Assembly (NCBI RefSeq): GCF_003347495.1
Contig: NZ_QCXY01000007.1
Span: forward strand, 124,001 to 188,000
DNA: 64,000 nt
Direction of reading: 5' to 3'
From: Pleomorphovibrio marinus
Lineage (GTDB): Bacteria; Bacteroidota; Bacteroidia; Cytophagales; Cyclobacteriaceae
Shown here: one piece after another, positions 9,901 through 18,817 of the stretch
Layout: each line of letters starts with the position of its first letter
Position numbering within the stretch: position 1 is the stretch's first letter
Made by a program: the position numbers and the translations under genes
The notes under the pieces: model-generated
The model's database searches: none
Told to the model about the DNA's origin: nothing
The model's input: only the letters and a program-made list of their open reading frames with translations

Positions 9901-12900
9901 TAATATTTCTTCTTCCGTATACCCTAGCAATTCACACATGGCCGGATTAATCTTTTTGAAATAACCATCGACACCCGCTACGCATATAATGTCAGGGGAA
10001 GAGTTAAAAATTCTTCCCAACTCCTCTTCCAGCTTTTTCCGATATAACTCCGTACCCAGGAAATTTTGAAGTTTCTTTAGCAAGGAGTGAAACTGAGAAT
10101 GCTCCTCTATTTTGCTTTTGGAGGCAAAAAGTATAACCCCAAGGGTTTTACCGGCATGGGTTAGAGGACTGCCGATTACGGTAGTGATTTTTTCTTCATC
10201 CTCATTAAAACTATTTTTCCAAGAATAGTGACTTTCGTTACTATTTTCCCATATACATACTTCATTTTTCTCCCAAACCATTCCTGCCAAATCTTCCCCT
10301 TTTTTGACTGATTTAATCGCTATGGTTTTTTCTTTTTTGATTTTGCTTTCTTCACTGCTTTGAATTGCAAGTAGATGGATGTTTTTGCGGTCTGCACTGA
10401 GGATCCATGCCTCAGCAATATCGAATTGTAGGTGATGGAGTAAGTAAGTTAGTACATAGGAAAAAGATGAAGATAAACTAGCTTCCTGATTAAATATTCT
10501 GCCTAAACTGTTCTCCAACTGATCTTGGATTTCCAGGTTTTTTTGAAAAGTAATGTCTTGAGAGGTACCTTCGAGTATGGTTTCATCGGAAAGGGGGTCT
10601 TTTACCAAGTATGCCCTGGAATGTATCCATTTTAATTTTCCAGAATGGGTAAGGATTCGATATTGAGCATCGTATTTATCATTCTTGCCAGCCAATAATT
10701 TCTTTCTCTCTTCCTTGACAAGATTCCTATCACTTGGATGAACAGATCCTATCAATACTTCAAAGTCAACTTTTTGATTATCCGCTGGGTTTTCCCAGAT
10801 CTTATGCATCATGGGCGACCAATAGAGCGTATCGGAGGACAGATTATGGGACCAATAACCCATTTTGGCCACCTCATGAGCTTTTTCAAGTTTGGCTTCC
10901 TTGTCCAGCAAGTCCTGTGTCAGCTTTTCCCGCTCTGTCACATCCATACAGTCCACCATCATACAGTCTTTTCCCCTATACTTCAGCATTTGCCCGGTAA
11001 TATCCATCTGCATTTGTGAGCCATCCTTCCGCATATGGGTAAAAACGCCAAACTTGATGACCCCTTCCAGCGATTCCACATTTTTATGGGCGGCAAGAAG
11101 GTTATTAACATGATTCTTTGGTCTTAGGTCCTTTATCGTAAGACTCAAAAACTCTTCCCTGGAATAGCCATACTCCGATAAGGCTACCTTGTTTACATCC
11201 AAAATCCGGTAGTCCTCAAGCCGATAGATCCACTTGGGGAGAGGGCTGAATTCAAAAAGGTTCCTGTATTTTTTCTCCGAAATTTCCAGCTCATTTTGGA
11301 TTTCAATCAGGGGAGTTACATTCATCGTATTAATTACGATACCCTGAATAGCCGGATCATCCACCAAGTTAGTGCTGGTGCCCTGCAGCCAAAAATAACT
11401 TCCGTCTTTGGCCTTGAACCTGTATGCCGGACTTGTTATCTTTTCTTGCTCTTGGTGTTTCTCAAAGGCTGCTTTTATTTTTGGCAAATCTTCTGGATGG
11501 ATAAAGTCAAAACCGGTCTTGCCTAAAAGATCTTCAGAGGAGTAACCTAATAAATTTTCGTAATTGGGACTTACGAAACGGTACCTACCTTCTGCATCTA
11601 CGATACATATCAAGTCAGCTCCCCTTTGCACTAAGCTCTTAAACCTCCTTTCACTTTCTTCAATCTGTGTGCTATTTATATAATGATTGATGGTGAGTAC
11701 CAGGTTTGATCCAATACTATTGAGCAAGGTTTGCTCCTCCGGGAGGAAGGGTACTTTATTTTTAGTATGGTTGAAAACAGTAACTTCTAGTGTTTTATTC
11801 TCCTTAGTTTTTTTCTTGAAAGATTGGAAATGGGAGCTTTTTTTGAAAGGGGATGAACGGAAAATGGCTTCGCCGTAGGTGATCGACACGGAGGTTTTTT
11901 CAGAAAACTGATAGCCTTTTGAAATAATGGAGCTTACGGAACCTAAGAGTTCCCGAACATTATTCATTTCACTTCCCAAAGAAATTATCTCAATGAGGCA
12001 GGCCTGTTCCTTTGCTCGTTCTTTTAACCTAAGCAAAGTGTTGTCCAAGTTATCGGAAATTATTTTTTCTTTGGTGATATCCGTTACTGAGGTGATTTTA
12101 AAACGCTCACCATCTGGATTCACCAATAAATCCGCAAAGACGGAAACGATGATCTTTTCGCCGTTTTTTTTGATAACCTCCACATTGGTAGGAGGTTCTT
12201 TTCCATTGATAAAAAAAGCATCATGCAATTCCTGGATACTTTTCCTCTTTTTAGGGGCAACCATCATGGTGAAAGGTTTACCAATCAATTCTTCCTTTGT
12301 GTATCCATAGATCTCACAATAAGCTTCATTGACTTCAATGAACCTTCCTTTATCATCCGTGATGCATACACCTGTAGAAACTATATGAAAAACCGAGTTG
12401 ACCAGTTTTTCTGAAGCAGTAAGCTTTTTAATGGTCTCTTTTAGGTCGGTGATTTCCATAAATCCCAGCGAAATGGCAATTACCTCATCTTCTAAATAAA
12501 TGGATGGGGTGTAATTAACGGAAAACCATCTGGTCTTGAGCTTTTTGTCTTTGAAGACCTTTTCCCCCTTGTAAATTTTCCCTTTGCAAGAAGCCGAAAA
12601 GTTGCTTACAAAATCTTCCACATGGCCTAGGGGCAAAAGGTCTATCATAGATTGTCCCTTGGCTATATTTCTACCAATTAGGGAGTGGATCAATTGTTTC
12701 GCTTTCTGATTAAAATTAATGACCTTGTATTTGGTATCGACCAAGATGAATGCCTGTAGGTCATTATTGAGCAAAGCCTCGTTGTTTGCTTGCATCCTTT
12801 GTAAGGCTTGCTCTTTTTTTTCTATTTCATCAAAGGCAGCCTTCAGTTCCGAATAAGCAATTTGAATTTCCTCATTGGTGCTTTGAAGTTCTTCATTGCT

Positions 12901-15006
12901 GGTTTCCAGTTCCTCATTGCTGGATTGTAATTCTTCATTGGTGCTTTGAAATTCCTCATTTAAGGATTGCATTTCCTCATTACTGGATTCGATCTGTTCA
13001 ATGTAGGTTTGTAAATGCTCCTTGGTAGCGGCTAGTTCGTGTTCTAGTTCGTAAATCCTGCTGGAAACCATCTCCTCCGGACTGGAAGCCCTGCCCCTGG
13101 CTATATATTCTTCTATTTCCAGTTTTTCAAACACCACCATGAATAAGGGTCCGGAAGATGGAGAATACAAAATTGGTTTTGCTGACACTCTCACAAAGTG
13201 ATCTTGTCCAAAAAGTGTAAAACGGTTGATATTGCCATTATTATTGGCTCGGTTTTTCATTGACTTTGCCAATATAGCCCGAACTTCTATTTGTAGCTCT
13301 TCGTTGACCAATTTCAATAAGTTAACCTGAATGCTTCCAGAACTTAGGGTCATGTATAGCCGCACATCTCCATTCACCTGAAGGATGTCCAATTCTTCGT
13401 TTACTATTACATAGGGATGTTCATAGCTATTGTAGAGGGTTTCTTTGATTTTGTCCTTTAGACTCAGGTCTTTTTGATGAAGAGATGTTTTCTGGTGTTG
13501 CGGAAAAGGAGGTTCTTGGGTTTTTAAGGAAGGGAATTTAAGGTTGTGAATGCTTTTTACATCCTTTTTCCGAAAGATTTTGTTTACGGTGTCATATACT
13601 GAAAACAGATCTGTGAAATTCCCTATATTTTCAGATTTACCCAAAAACAACAAAGCTCCAGGATAAAGGGCGTGATGAAACAGTGGGATTATTTGTTGCT
13701 GAAGAGCTGCACTAAAATAAATAAATAGGTTCCTACAGCTAATTAAGTCCAACTTTAGAAAAGGAGGGTTCTTGATAAGGTCATGTTTGGAAAAAAGTAT
13801 ACAGGACCGAATGGTTTTGATGACTTGAAAATCCTTTCCTATGCTCTCAAAGTAGGTGTCTCTAATTGATTTTGGTAGGTTCTCCAAGGAGGATTCAGGA
13901 TATATACCCCTACGGCCAACTGCTATGGCATTCTCATCTATATCAGTGGCAAATAATTGTAATTTAAAGTTTTTTCCGCCGCTCTTAAATTGTTCATGGA
14001 TTAATATGGCCATGGTGTATGCCTCTTGACCCGTGGAACAGCCTGGCACCCATACCCTTATTGGTTGTTGATTGTCTTTTTTGTCTATAAGCTCCTTTAC
14101 AGCTTTTTCTAAGGCCAAGAAGGATTCTTTATCCCTGTAAAAGGAAGTGACCCCAATGAGTATGGTATTGAATAGTTCTTCAATTTCCTCGGGGTTTTTT
14201 TCGATATACTCCAAATACTTTTCGTTAGTTTCTAAGCCTAGGGATTGTAGCCGCTTTCCGATTCTTCTTCCTATTGTGGGTGATTTATAGTTGGAAAAGT
14301 CAGTTCCGCACTTTTCATTCAACAAGGAAAGAATTCTTTCTAAAGAAGAATAAGTTCTATTTTTAGGTATACCATTCAATTTCAGCTTTTCGGGATTTTC
14401 CAAGAACTCTTCTATTTTCCTCCCCATTTGTTTGGGAGCCATGATAAAATCCACTACGGCGGTATTTATGGTTGCTTTAGGCATACCATCGTATTTGGCA
14501 GTCTCCGGATCTTGAACTATCAGGATGCCGCCGCTCTCCTTTAGCGCCAAGGCTCCAAATGCCCCGTCTGATCCAGTTCCGGAAAGAATGATGCCGATTT
14601 TTATTGTAAACTCATCAGCAGAAAGGGATTTAAATAAGAGATCTATGGAGGGCTTAGGTCCTATTAAGTTGCCCGGTTGCTGAAGTACAATGTTTCCATT
14701 GTTCAGTAAAATATCCCTATCCGGTGGGGTGATAAATACCACGTTTGATTCTAAGGATTCTCCATTTACAGCTTCCTTTATCAATAGGGATGTTTCTTTG
14801 CTAAGAAGCTGCACCAGCCTACTTTTGTGGGTAGGGCTTACATGTTGGGCTATAATGACACAAGTTTCCGGTAATTCAGGAAAATGGGAAAGAAATTCCT
14901 GAAGTGCCTCAAGACCACCGGCAGACGCACCTATACCGATGATGTGTTTTGGATTTTTGTGTCTTTGGGTATCCTCTACTTTTGATGGGGTATTGCTGTT
15001 ATCCAT
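6952..15006 (-). CDS. Giant CheB-CheR-multiPAS/GAF sensor histidine kinase (2684 aa)
   Basis: A soluble fusion protein with no signal peptide or membrane helix. Residues about 20-200 form a CheB methylesterase domain with an apparently complete triad: Ser28 in GASAGG, His55 in AQHVSP, Asp147 in GTGSDG. Residues about 220-480 form a CheR methyltransferase with the SAM-binding motif VPGCSTGQEAY near 319-329. A PAS-like segment follows, then a coiled coil of repeated SxNEELQ heptads (about 672-715). After that come about ten PAS and three GAF domains in series. The chain ends in HisKA (His2473 in ASHDLQEPL) and HATPase_c. CheB-CheR-PAS kinases are known, but commonly 1000-1500 residues; this one is extended by extra PAS/GAF modules. 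No chemoreceptor or response regulator is adjacent. The frame is open over the full 8 kb. Confidence 0.95.
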   Translation of the reverse strand: MDNSNTPSKVEDTQRHKNPKHIIGIGASAGGLEALQEFLSHFPELPETCVIIAQHVSPTHKSRLVQLLSKETSLLIKEAVNGESLESNVVFITPPDRDILLNNGNIVLQQPGNLIGPKPSIDLLFKSLSADEFTIKIGIILSGTGSDGAFGALALKESGGILIVQDPETAKYDGMPKATINTAVVDFIMAPKQMGRKIEEFLENPEKLKLNGIPKNRTYSSLERILSLLNEKCGTDFSNYKSPTIGRRIGKRLQSLGLETNEKYLEYIEKNPEEIEELFNTILIGVTSFYRDKESFLALEKAVKELIDKKDNQQPIRVWVPGCSTGQEAYTMAILIHEQFKSGGKNFKLQLFATDIDENAIAVGRRGIYPESSLENLPKSIRDTYFESIGKDFQVIKTIRSCILFSKHDLIKNPPFLKLDLISCRNLFIYFSAALQQQIIPLFHHALYPGALLFLGKSENIGNFTDLFSVYDTVNKIFRKKDVKSIHNLKFPSLKTQEPPFPQHQKTSLHQKDLSLKDKIKETLYNSYEHPYVIVNEELDILQVNGDVRLYMTLSSGSIQVNLLKLVNEELQIEVRAILAKSMKNRANNNGNINRFTLFGQDHFVRVSAKPILYSPSSGPLFMVVFEKLEIEEYIARGRASSPEEMVSSRIYELEHELAATKEHLQTYIEQIESSNEEMQSLNEEFQSTNEELQSSNEELETSNEELQSTNEEIQIAYSELKAAFDEIEKKEQALQRMQANNEALLNNDLQAFILVDTKYKVINFNQKAKQLIHSLIGRNIAKGQSMIDLLPLGHVEDFVSNFSASCKGKIYKGEKVFKDKKLKTRWFSVNYTPSIYLEDEVIAISLGFMEITDLKETIKKLTASEKLVNSVFHIVSTGVCITDDKGRFIEVNEAYCEIYGYTKEELIGKPFTMMVAPKKRKSIQELHDAFFINGKEPPTNVEVIKKNGEKIIVSVFADLLVNPDGERFKITSVTDITKEKIISDNLDNTLLRLKERAKEQACLIEIISLGSEMNNVRELLGSVSSIISKGYQFSEKTSVSITYGEAIFRSSPFKKSSHFQSFKKKTKENKTLEVTVFNHTKNKVPFLPEEQTLLNSIGSNLVLTINHYINSTQIEESERRFKSLVQRGADLICIVDAEGRYRFVSPNYENLLGYSSEDLLGKTGFDFIHPEDLPKIKAAFEKHQEQEKITSPAYRFKAKDGSYFWLQGTSTNLVDDPAIQGIVINTMNVTPLIEIQNELEISEKKYRNLFEFSPLPKWIYRLEDYRILDVNKVALSEYGYSREEFLSLTIKDLRPKNHVNNLLAAHKNVESLEGVIKFGVFTHMRKDGSQMQMDITGQMLKYRGKDCMMVDCMDVTEREKLTQDLLDKEAKLEKAHEVAKMGYWSHNLSSDTLYWSPMMHKIWENPADNQKVDFEVLIGSVHPSDRNLVKEERKKLLAGKNDKYDAQYRILTHSGKLKWIHSRAYLVKDPLSDETILEGTSQDITFQKNLEIQDQLENSLGRIFNQEASLSSSFSYVLTYLLHHLQFDIAEAWILSADRKNIHLLAIQSSEESKIKKEKTIAIKSVKKGEDLAGMVWEKNEVCIWENSNESHYSWKNSFNEDEEKITTVIGSPLTHAGKTLGVILFASKSKIEEHSQFHSLLKKLQNFLGTELYRKKLEEELGRIFNSSPDIICVAGVDGYFKKINPAMCELLGYTEEEILSSPIVAFTHPEDRDKTQNELKEINNIKGHSTFENRYLTKTGKTLWLSWNSRYFHEEEVIYSVAKDVTKQKDLEILLDNATKMSRIGGWEYNLATQKVYFSEMTREIHELEKKDTVSLSDAIHFYRKDVRNKVKEAIKMGIEKGIPWDFELPIVTAKENERWVRCIGKPDYKDGSCNRIYGSFQDIHKRKTAELDLGKKTEYLFALANIIENLLAKEDWFKALESCFEIAGKATKVDRVYYFEKHTDPDNPVKHLYSQRFEWNSGDFPSQMDNPELQNVPIELLVEFETPLSKGSPFQAIVSSLPSSQFKSTLESQNIKSILCLPIFLRNTYHGLIGFDDCKEERIWDKEEVSFLTSISSNLSTAILQRMSRLALEEALSEKEEILESIQDGFYALDKNWKITYWNKEAERMLQRKRKEVIGKNIWSEFQEAVSLKFYTEYYRAVQENIPVKFEEFFPSLGEWFDVSAFPSHNGLTVYFRDITERKMAELELLKFQRIIENSQDGIALASGKGEPLYVNRSFATSLGYSTEEFREKGDPGTVYADVEVAEEVFGTLLSGKFWKGDVKLINKQGKEIDFFLSGGPIFDEAGNLVAIFGIHTDISERKRAEEEIRRSNERFLKVTEATLDAIWDWNIIDNKVFKGEGYYTLFGYEPHEKSSSLDVWTSRIHSEDLEKVKSSIGEVLDQPNQSKWQSEYRYLKKNGEYATVVDRGIIIRDKNGKAIRMVGSMMDVTQRKAYENSLKELNLTLEKQTAELATSNAELEQFAYVASHDLQEPLRMVSSFLTQLNNKYSHKLDDRGLTYIGFAVDGAKRMRNIILDLLDYSRIGKGDEEMVELDMQELVEEIMLLHQSTIKEKKAKITMGKLPVLKNYKTPVMQVMQNLIGNALKYSRPEGTPRVEINAEFKDNRWVFAISDNGIGIEEEYFDKIFVIFQRLHTKEEYSGTGMGLAIVRKILENLGEKIWLTSEPGKGSTFYFTLNTTP
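12862..12993 (-). repeat. In-frame 21-bp coding repeat (NEEL heptad coiled coil)
   Basis: Within the giant kinase, residues about 672-715 are built from six imperfect 7-residue units of the form S(S/T)NEE(L/M/F)Q. The DNA shows this as repeated ttcattg/cctcattg blocks at 21-bp spacing. Heptad register and acidic content predict a rigid coiled-coil linker between the CheR/PAS part and the sensory PAS array. Similar linkers occur in other CheB-CheR-PAS proteins. Confidence 0.85.
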
Positions 15007-15274
15007 TCTTAAACAAAATATAAAAACTTAAGCGTATTTACCTGAATCCCATCCCCACGTGTGTTGGAAGAGAAGAGAGCAGAATTCAAATAAATATAAT
15101 CATATTTTATTCAACGTCGAACCGAGACCTTAAAACATGTCTCGCACTCGTATTATTATATGTTGGGCATCCCGAAGAATAATGTTTAACTCCAAGATGG
15201 ATAATCAATTGCACCGGAAATCTTTTCGATTAAGGTTAGAATTGAAAAGATCGGGTTTTTTAACTTGCTTGCTT
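15007..15274. other. Kinase-gene spacer with short inverted repeat
   Basis: A 268-bp non-coding gap between two same-strand kinase genes. It holds an inverted repeat CGAGAC-N10-GTCTCG at 15123-15144, a possible operator or weak hairpin. A short plus-strand frame here has no coding signature. No convincing TAnnTTTG promoter box was found. Confidence 0.4.
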
Positions 15275-18200
15275 TTATGCAGTTGCCAATGTGGTTACAG
15301 GTTTTGGGAAAGTCAATGTGAAGGAACTTCCTTCATTTAATGTTGATGCTAATTCTATCTTTCCTCCATGGCTTTCCATGATTTTTTTGACAATAGCCAA
15401 TCCCATTCCTGTTCCTTCGTATTCGCTTTTTCCATGTAGGCGTTGGAAAATCTCAAAAATCTTATCCTTGTATTCCTCTTCAATACCAATCCCATTATCC
15501 TTTACCATCACTAAAAGAGAATCTCTTGTTTGTATACAGCTTATGTGGATGTTGGGTTGCTCTGAAGCCTTTCGGTATTTTATGGCATTGGAAATCAGGT
15601 TGAAGAATACCTGAACCAATGGTGACCTATATCCCTGTAGGATGGGCAGCTCATCCATAGTCACTTGAGCATTTGCATTTTGGATTTTCCTTTTTAGCAA
15701 AAGGCAGGCTTCTTCTACCACCTCCTGGAGAGAAATTTCCTCCATAGCATCCTCATTTCTTCCCACCCTTGAAAACTCCAACAAGTCCAACAATATCTTT
15801 CTCATTCGGTTTGCACCGTCTACCGCAAAGGATATGTATTCCAATGCTTTGATATCCAGCTTTTCCCTATATCTTTTTTCCAAAAGTTTAAGAAAACTGC
15901 TGATCATTCTAAGGGGTTCTTGTAAATCATGGGAAGCCACATAGGCAAATTGCTCTAGTTCTGAATTACTTCTAGAAAGTTCATTTGCTCTTATGGTGAG
16001 CTCCTTATTCAATCTTTTTAGGGATTCTTCGTATTCCTTTCGGTAACTAATATCCTGAATGGCACCTAAAAGCCGGATTGGTGTTCCTTCTTGGTTCCTT
16101 ATCACCATGCCCCGGTCTATCACTTGGGCATAGTCTCCGTTACTTTTTTGGTACCGATAGTCGTGTTTATAGGAGTCAGTTGTAGTTTTAGCCTCTAGAA
16201 TGGCCTCCATTTTGCTCATCAAGACCATGCGCTCTTCCTCATGTACCCGTTCCATCCAGCAATCAAAACTATAGGAAGACTTGAAATCATAACCGAATAA
16301 GTCATAGAATCCCTTACCCAAATAAACCTCGTTGGTTTTTAAGTCCCAGTCGTAGATGGCATCGTTGGCAGCTTCAGTGAGTTTTTCATACCTTTCGTTA
16401 CTTTTTTTAAGGTCTTCATCAAGTTTTATTCGCTTCAGGTCTTTACCAAGGTGCCTTCCAAGTTCTTCATAAAAATCCGATTGGTACTGGGCTGAAAATA
16501 AGGATCCTTGACTAGCATTATTTGCCAAAAGCAGGACCCCTAAAAGCCTGGCATCCGAAAGTATTGGGATTCCCATGACTTTATGTTTGGATGAAAACCT
16601 ATATCTTTTGTCAATATGGCCAACTTCAGAGGGATCCTCCCAAATTTTAACGGTTTGATTACGGTAAATTTCACCTAAAAATCCCTCGTTTCGGCTAGCT
16701 TTATTTCCACGAATAAATAGGGACAACAAACTTCTCTTGGACTGTGATTGCAAATTGAAATCGGAGGAGTGCTCATCGAGTAGCCATGCTTCTGCAAGAT
16801 CGAAGGCTCCATAAAGCGATACTTGATGTAGAGTATAATTGATATAGGCCGATGCATCGCACTTTCTTTGGGAAAATTGACTGATGCTGGCCATTAACTC
16901 CTTTTGCATCTCCCTGATTTTATGCTTAGTTACATCCCTTTCTATTGCAATCCAATGGGTAAACCACCCCGTCTCATCTGCCACAGGCGTAAGAGAAAAA
17001 TGGTTGAAATATTCTTCCCCTGTTTTCTTATAGTTGATTAAGGTAGTTTCGTATGGCCTCCATTCTTTTATAGCTTGCTTGAGCTTATCCAACTCCTTTC
17101 TGTCCGTTTTGGAACCCTGCAAAATTCTTGGGTTCTGGCCGATTAATTCCTCCTTACTGTAACCGGAAACTTCACACATTGCATCATTCACGTATTCAAT
17201 TAAAGGGCCCGGATTATCCTGGTTTTCGGCCTCGGTCACCATTACTCCATCAGAACTGTGGGTAATTACCCTTTCCAGAAGCCTAAGTTTGTGTATTTCC
17301 TCCTTTTGCTGTGTGATGTCTTGTACGGTTCCCCTTAAAAGGTAAGAATTGTTTTTATCCAATCTTCCAATCAGGTTCATCCATTTGACCTTACCGGATT
17401 TTGTAATCACGCGAAAGGAAATTTCCAGGAGGCTTTGTGTCTTCAACCCTTTACTGCAGTAAAGTAAAAACTTCTGCCGGTCATCGGGATGGATGGTTTT
17501 GAAAAAGTAGGCTAAGGAGGGATGGGGTGTATTAAGGTCTACCTCCCAAAGCAATAACATGTTATCCGACCAATGAACAGATTCATTTTCCAAGTGGAAT
17601 TCCCAGTTGCCAAGCTTTGCAATTCGCTGGGCCTGCTCGAGGTTTTCCTCCTTGTCTTTCAATGCCAAAAATGCCCTTTCCCTTTCCGTTACATCTTTGC
17701 CTGTAACCAGAACACACCCCTTGCCCTGATATTCAAAATGGTGTCCATGGAGGTCCATAAAAAGCAGCCCTCCTGATTTTGTGAGGTGGTTGATAATGCC
17801 AAAGTGAAAAACCCCTTCCTGATCTTTAATTTCCTTTTGGATATCCAACAGTTTCGAAAGGTCTGAGGATGGCCTCAAATCCTTAAGGGTTAATTCTTTA
17901 AATTCCTCTTTGGAATAGCCATATAAATCCATTGCGGCCTGGTTAACATTCAGAATCCTTAGCGTATCCTTTTCATATATCCATTTAGGATAAGGGTTCA
18001 TTTCAAAAAGACTCCTGTAATATTGTTCAGATTCCTTGATAGCCAGAAACTGGGGATCCTGCAAAGTGAGGTGTAGGTGTTTAAGGGATATTTTCCCATT
18101 GTACAATTCACATAAATATCCCGGAGGGGGATAGTAAATGGTATTAGGTGTTGGACGCTTACCGGATTTGGCCTGGAGAATAATATGGGAATAGTTAAAC

Positions 18201-18415
18201 TGTTTGATCGTTTTTTTTAGGTGATTGATAATAGCTTTACTTGGTGCTTTTTTTATTAGGTAAGCACAAGTATTTGTTGAAGTATTGGACAATAGCTGTT
18301 CAATTACCGGGAGCTGTTCTCTTTTAATCTCTTCAAAGCTGATACAAGTAGCATTCTTGTTGCCGCTGATTGGGCTTGATCCCTTACCTTGATTTTCCCC
18401 TAACAATTCTCCCAT
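15275..18415 (-). CDS. Multi-PAS sensor histidine kinase with degenerate CheB-like N-terminus
   Basis: A soluble 1046-residue sensor kinase. Residues about 30-112 align by eye with the first half of the CheB domain of the neighbouring giant kinase (shared PxNxxYxPP and NGxIxL pattern), but the Ser and His catalytic motifs are gone. Three PAS domains follow (about 128-505); the third has a LOV-like GQNPRILQG motif at about 425-433, with Pro where photoactive LOV domains have Cys. A GAF-like region (about 510-660), a fourth PAS, HisKA (His829) and HATPase_c complete the chain. The kinase core closely resembles those of the two downstream genes. A gap of 268 bp separates it from the giant kinase. 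Confidence 0.93.
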   Translation of the reverse strand: MGELLGENQGKGSSPISGNKNATCISFEEIKREQLPVIEQLLSNTSTNTCAYLIKKAPSKAIINHLKKTIKQFNYSHIILQAKSGKRPTPNTIYYPPPGYLCELYNGKISLKHLHLTLQDPQFLAIKESEQYYRSLFEMNPYPKWIYEKDTLRILNVNQAAMDLYGYSKEEFKELTLKDLRPSSDLSKLLDIQKEIKDQEGVFHFGIINHLTKSGGLLFMDLHGHHFEYQGKGCVLVTGKDVTERERAFLALKDKEENLEQAQRIAKLGNWEFHLENESVHWSDNMLLLWEVDLNTPHPSLAYFFKTIHPDDRQKFLLYCSKGLKTQSLLEISFRVITKSGKVKWMNLIGRLDKNNSYLLRGTVQDITQQKEEIHKLRLLERVITHSSDGVMVTEAENQDNPGPLIEYVNDAMCEVSGYSKEELIGQNPRILQGSKTDRKELDKLKQAIKEWRPYETTLINYKKTGEEYFNHFSLTPVADETGWFTHWIAIERDVTKHKIREMQKELMASISQFSQRKCDASAYINYTLHQVSLYGAFDLAEAWLLDEHSSDFNLQSQSKRSLLSLFIRGNKASRNEGFLGEIYRNQTVKIWEDPSEVGHIDKRYRFSSKHKVMGIPILSDARLLGVLLLANNASQGSLFSAQYQSDFYEELGRHLGKDLKRIKLDEDLKKSNERYEKLTEAANDAIYDWDLKTNEVYLGKGFYDLFGYDFKSSYSFDCWMERVHEEERMVLMSKMEAILEAKTTTDSYKHDYRYQKSNGDYAQVIDRGMVIRNQEGTPIRLLGAIQDISYRKEYEESLKRLNKELTIRANELSRSNSELEQFAYVASHDLQEPLRMISSFLKLLEKRYREKLDIKALEYISFAVDGANRMRKILLDLLEFSRVGRNEDAMEEISLQEVVEEACLLLKRKIQNANAQVTMDELPILQGYRSPLVQVFFNLISNAIKYRKASEQPNIHISCIQTRDSLLVMVKDNGIGIEEEYKDKIFEIFQRLHGKSEYEGTGMGLAIVKKIMESHGGKIELASTLNEGSSFTLTFPKPVTTLATA

Positions 18416-18817
18416 TTTGGCTCACATTTAGTACTGCTAAAGTTTTTGGCAGCTAGTCGGTTATTTTTATCCTGAATAAAAAAGTATTTGTAATTTTCTT
18501 TATTCCCTCATCGAATTCTACACGGGTTTTCCCTAGGCTTTGCTATATTTTCATATGTTTATAATTGTCTTTTCAGCGGTCATATAGCCTGCCCCTGCCT
18601 GCCCCGAACTCGCTTCGGGGAACTCGTTTCGGGGGAATCTCGCAGTCTATAATCATCCCAGTGTGTGACGTGCTCGTCATGCCTGACTGCCGTCCAGGCA
18701 GGCTCGATTTCATGGCATATCCATTGCTGAGCCGAATATATTCATTTTGTGATTCAACACCTCTACAGTAATAAAGAAATGTACAAAAAAGTAAATGAAC
18801 TTTGATTTCTAAAAGTT
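18416..18817. other. Non-coding gap containing a dispersed repeat copy
   Basis: A 402-bp stretch without a credible gene between the multi-PAS kinase and the ADP-ribosylglycohydrolase gene. Its centre (18552-18713) is one copy of the modular dispersed repeat described separately. The flanks are AT-rich. Short frames here are readings of the repeat and were left out. Confidence 0.8.
18552..18713 (-). repeat. Dispersed intergenic repeat, copy A
   Basis: About 162 bp, read on the minus strand. The sequence has three modules. One is a leader-like end (ATGACCGCTGAAAAG, then ATTATAAACATATG). The second is a GC-rich block containing the hairpin CCCCGAA-CTCGC-TTCGGGG. The third is an arm with a CTGCC/GGCAG hairpin that begins ATGAAATCGAGCC. 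The same three modules recur at 27.3, 54.1 and 58.6 kb. In this copy the terminal ATG is followed by AAA ATA and a stop, so it does not start a gene. Confidence 0.85.

Noticed and set aside
15137-15340. A 67-codon plus-strand frame between two kinase genes
   Set aside because: Its end overlaps the kinase in antisense, it has unusual composition, and there is no promoter or ribosome-binding signal.
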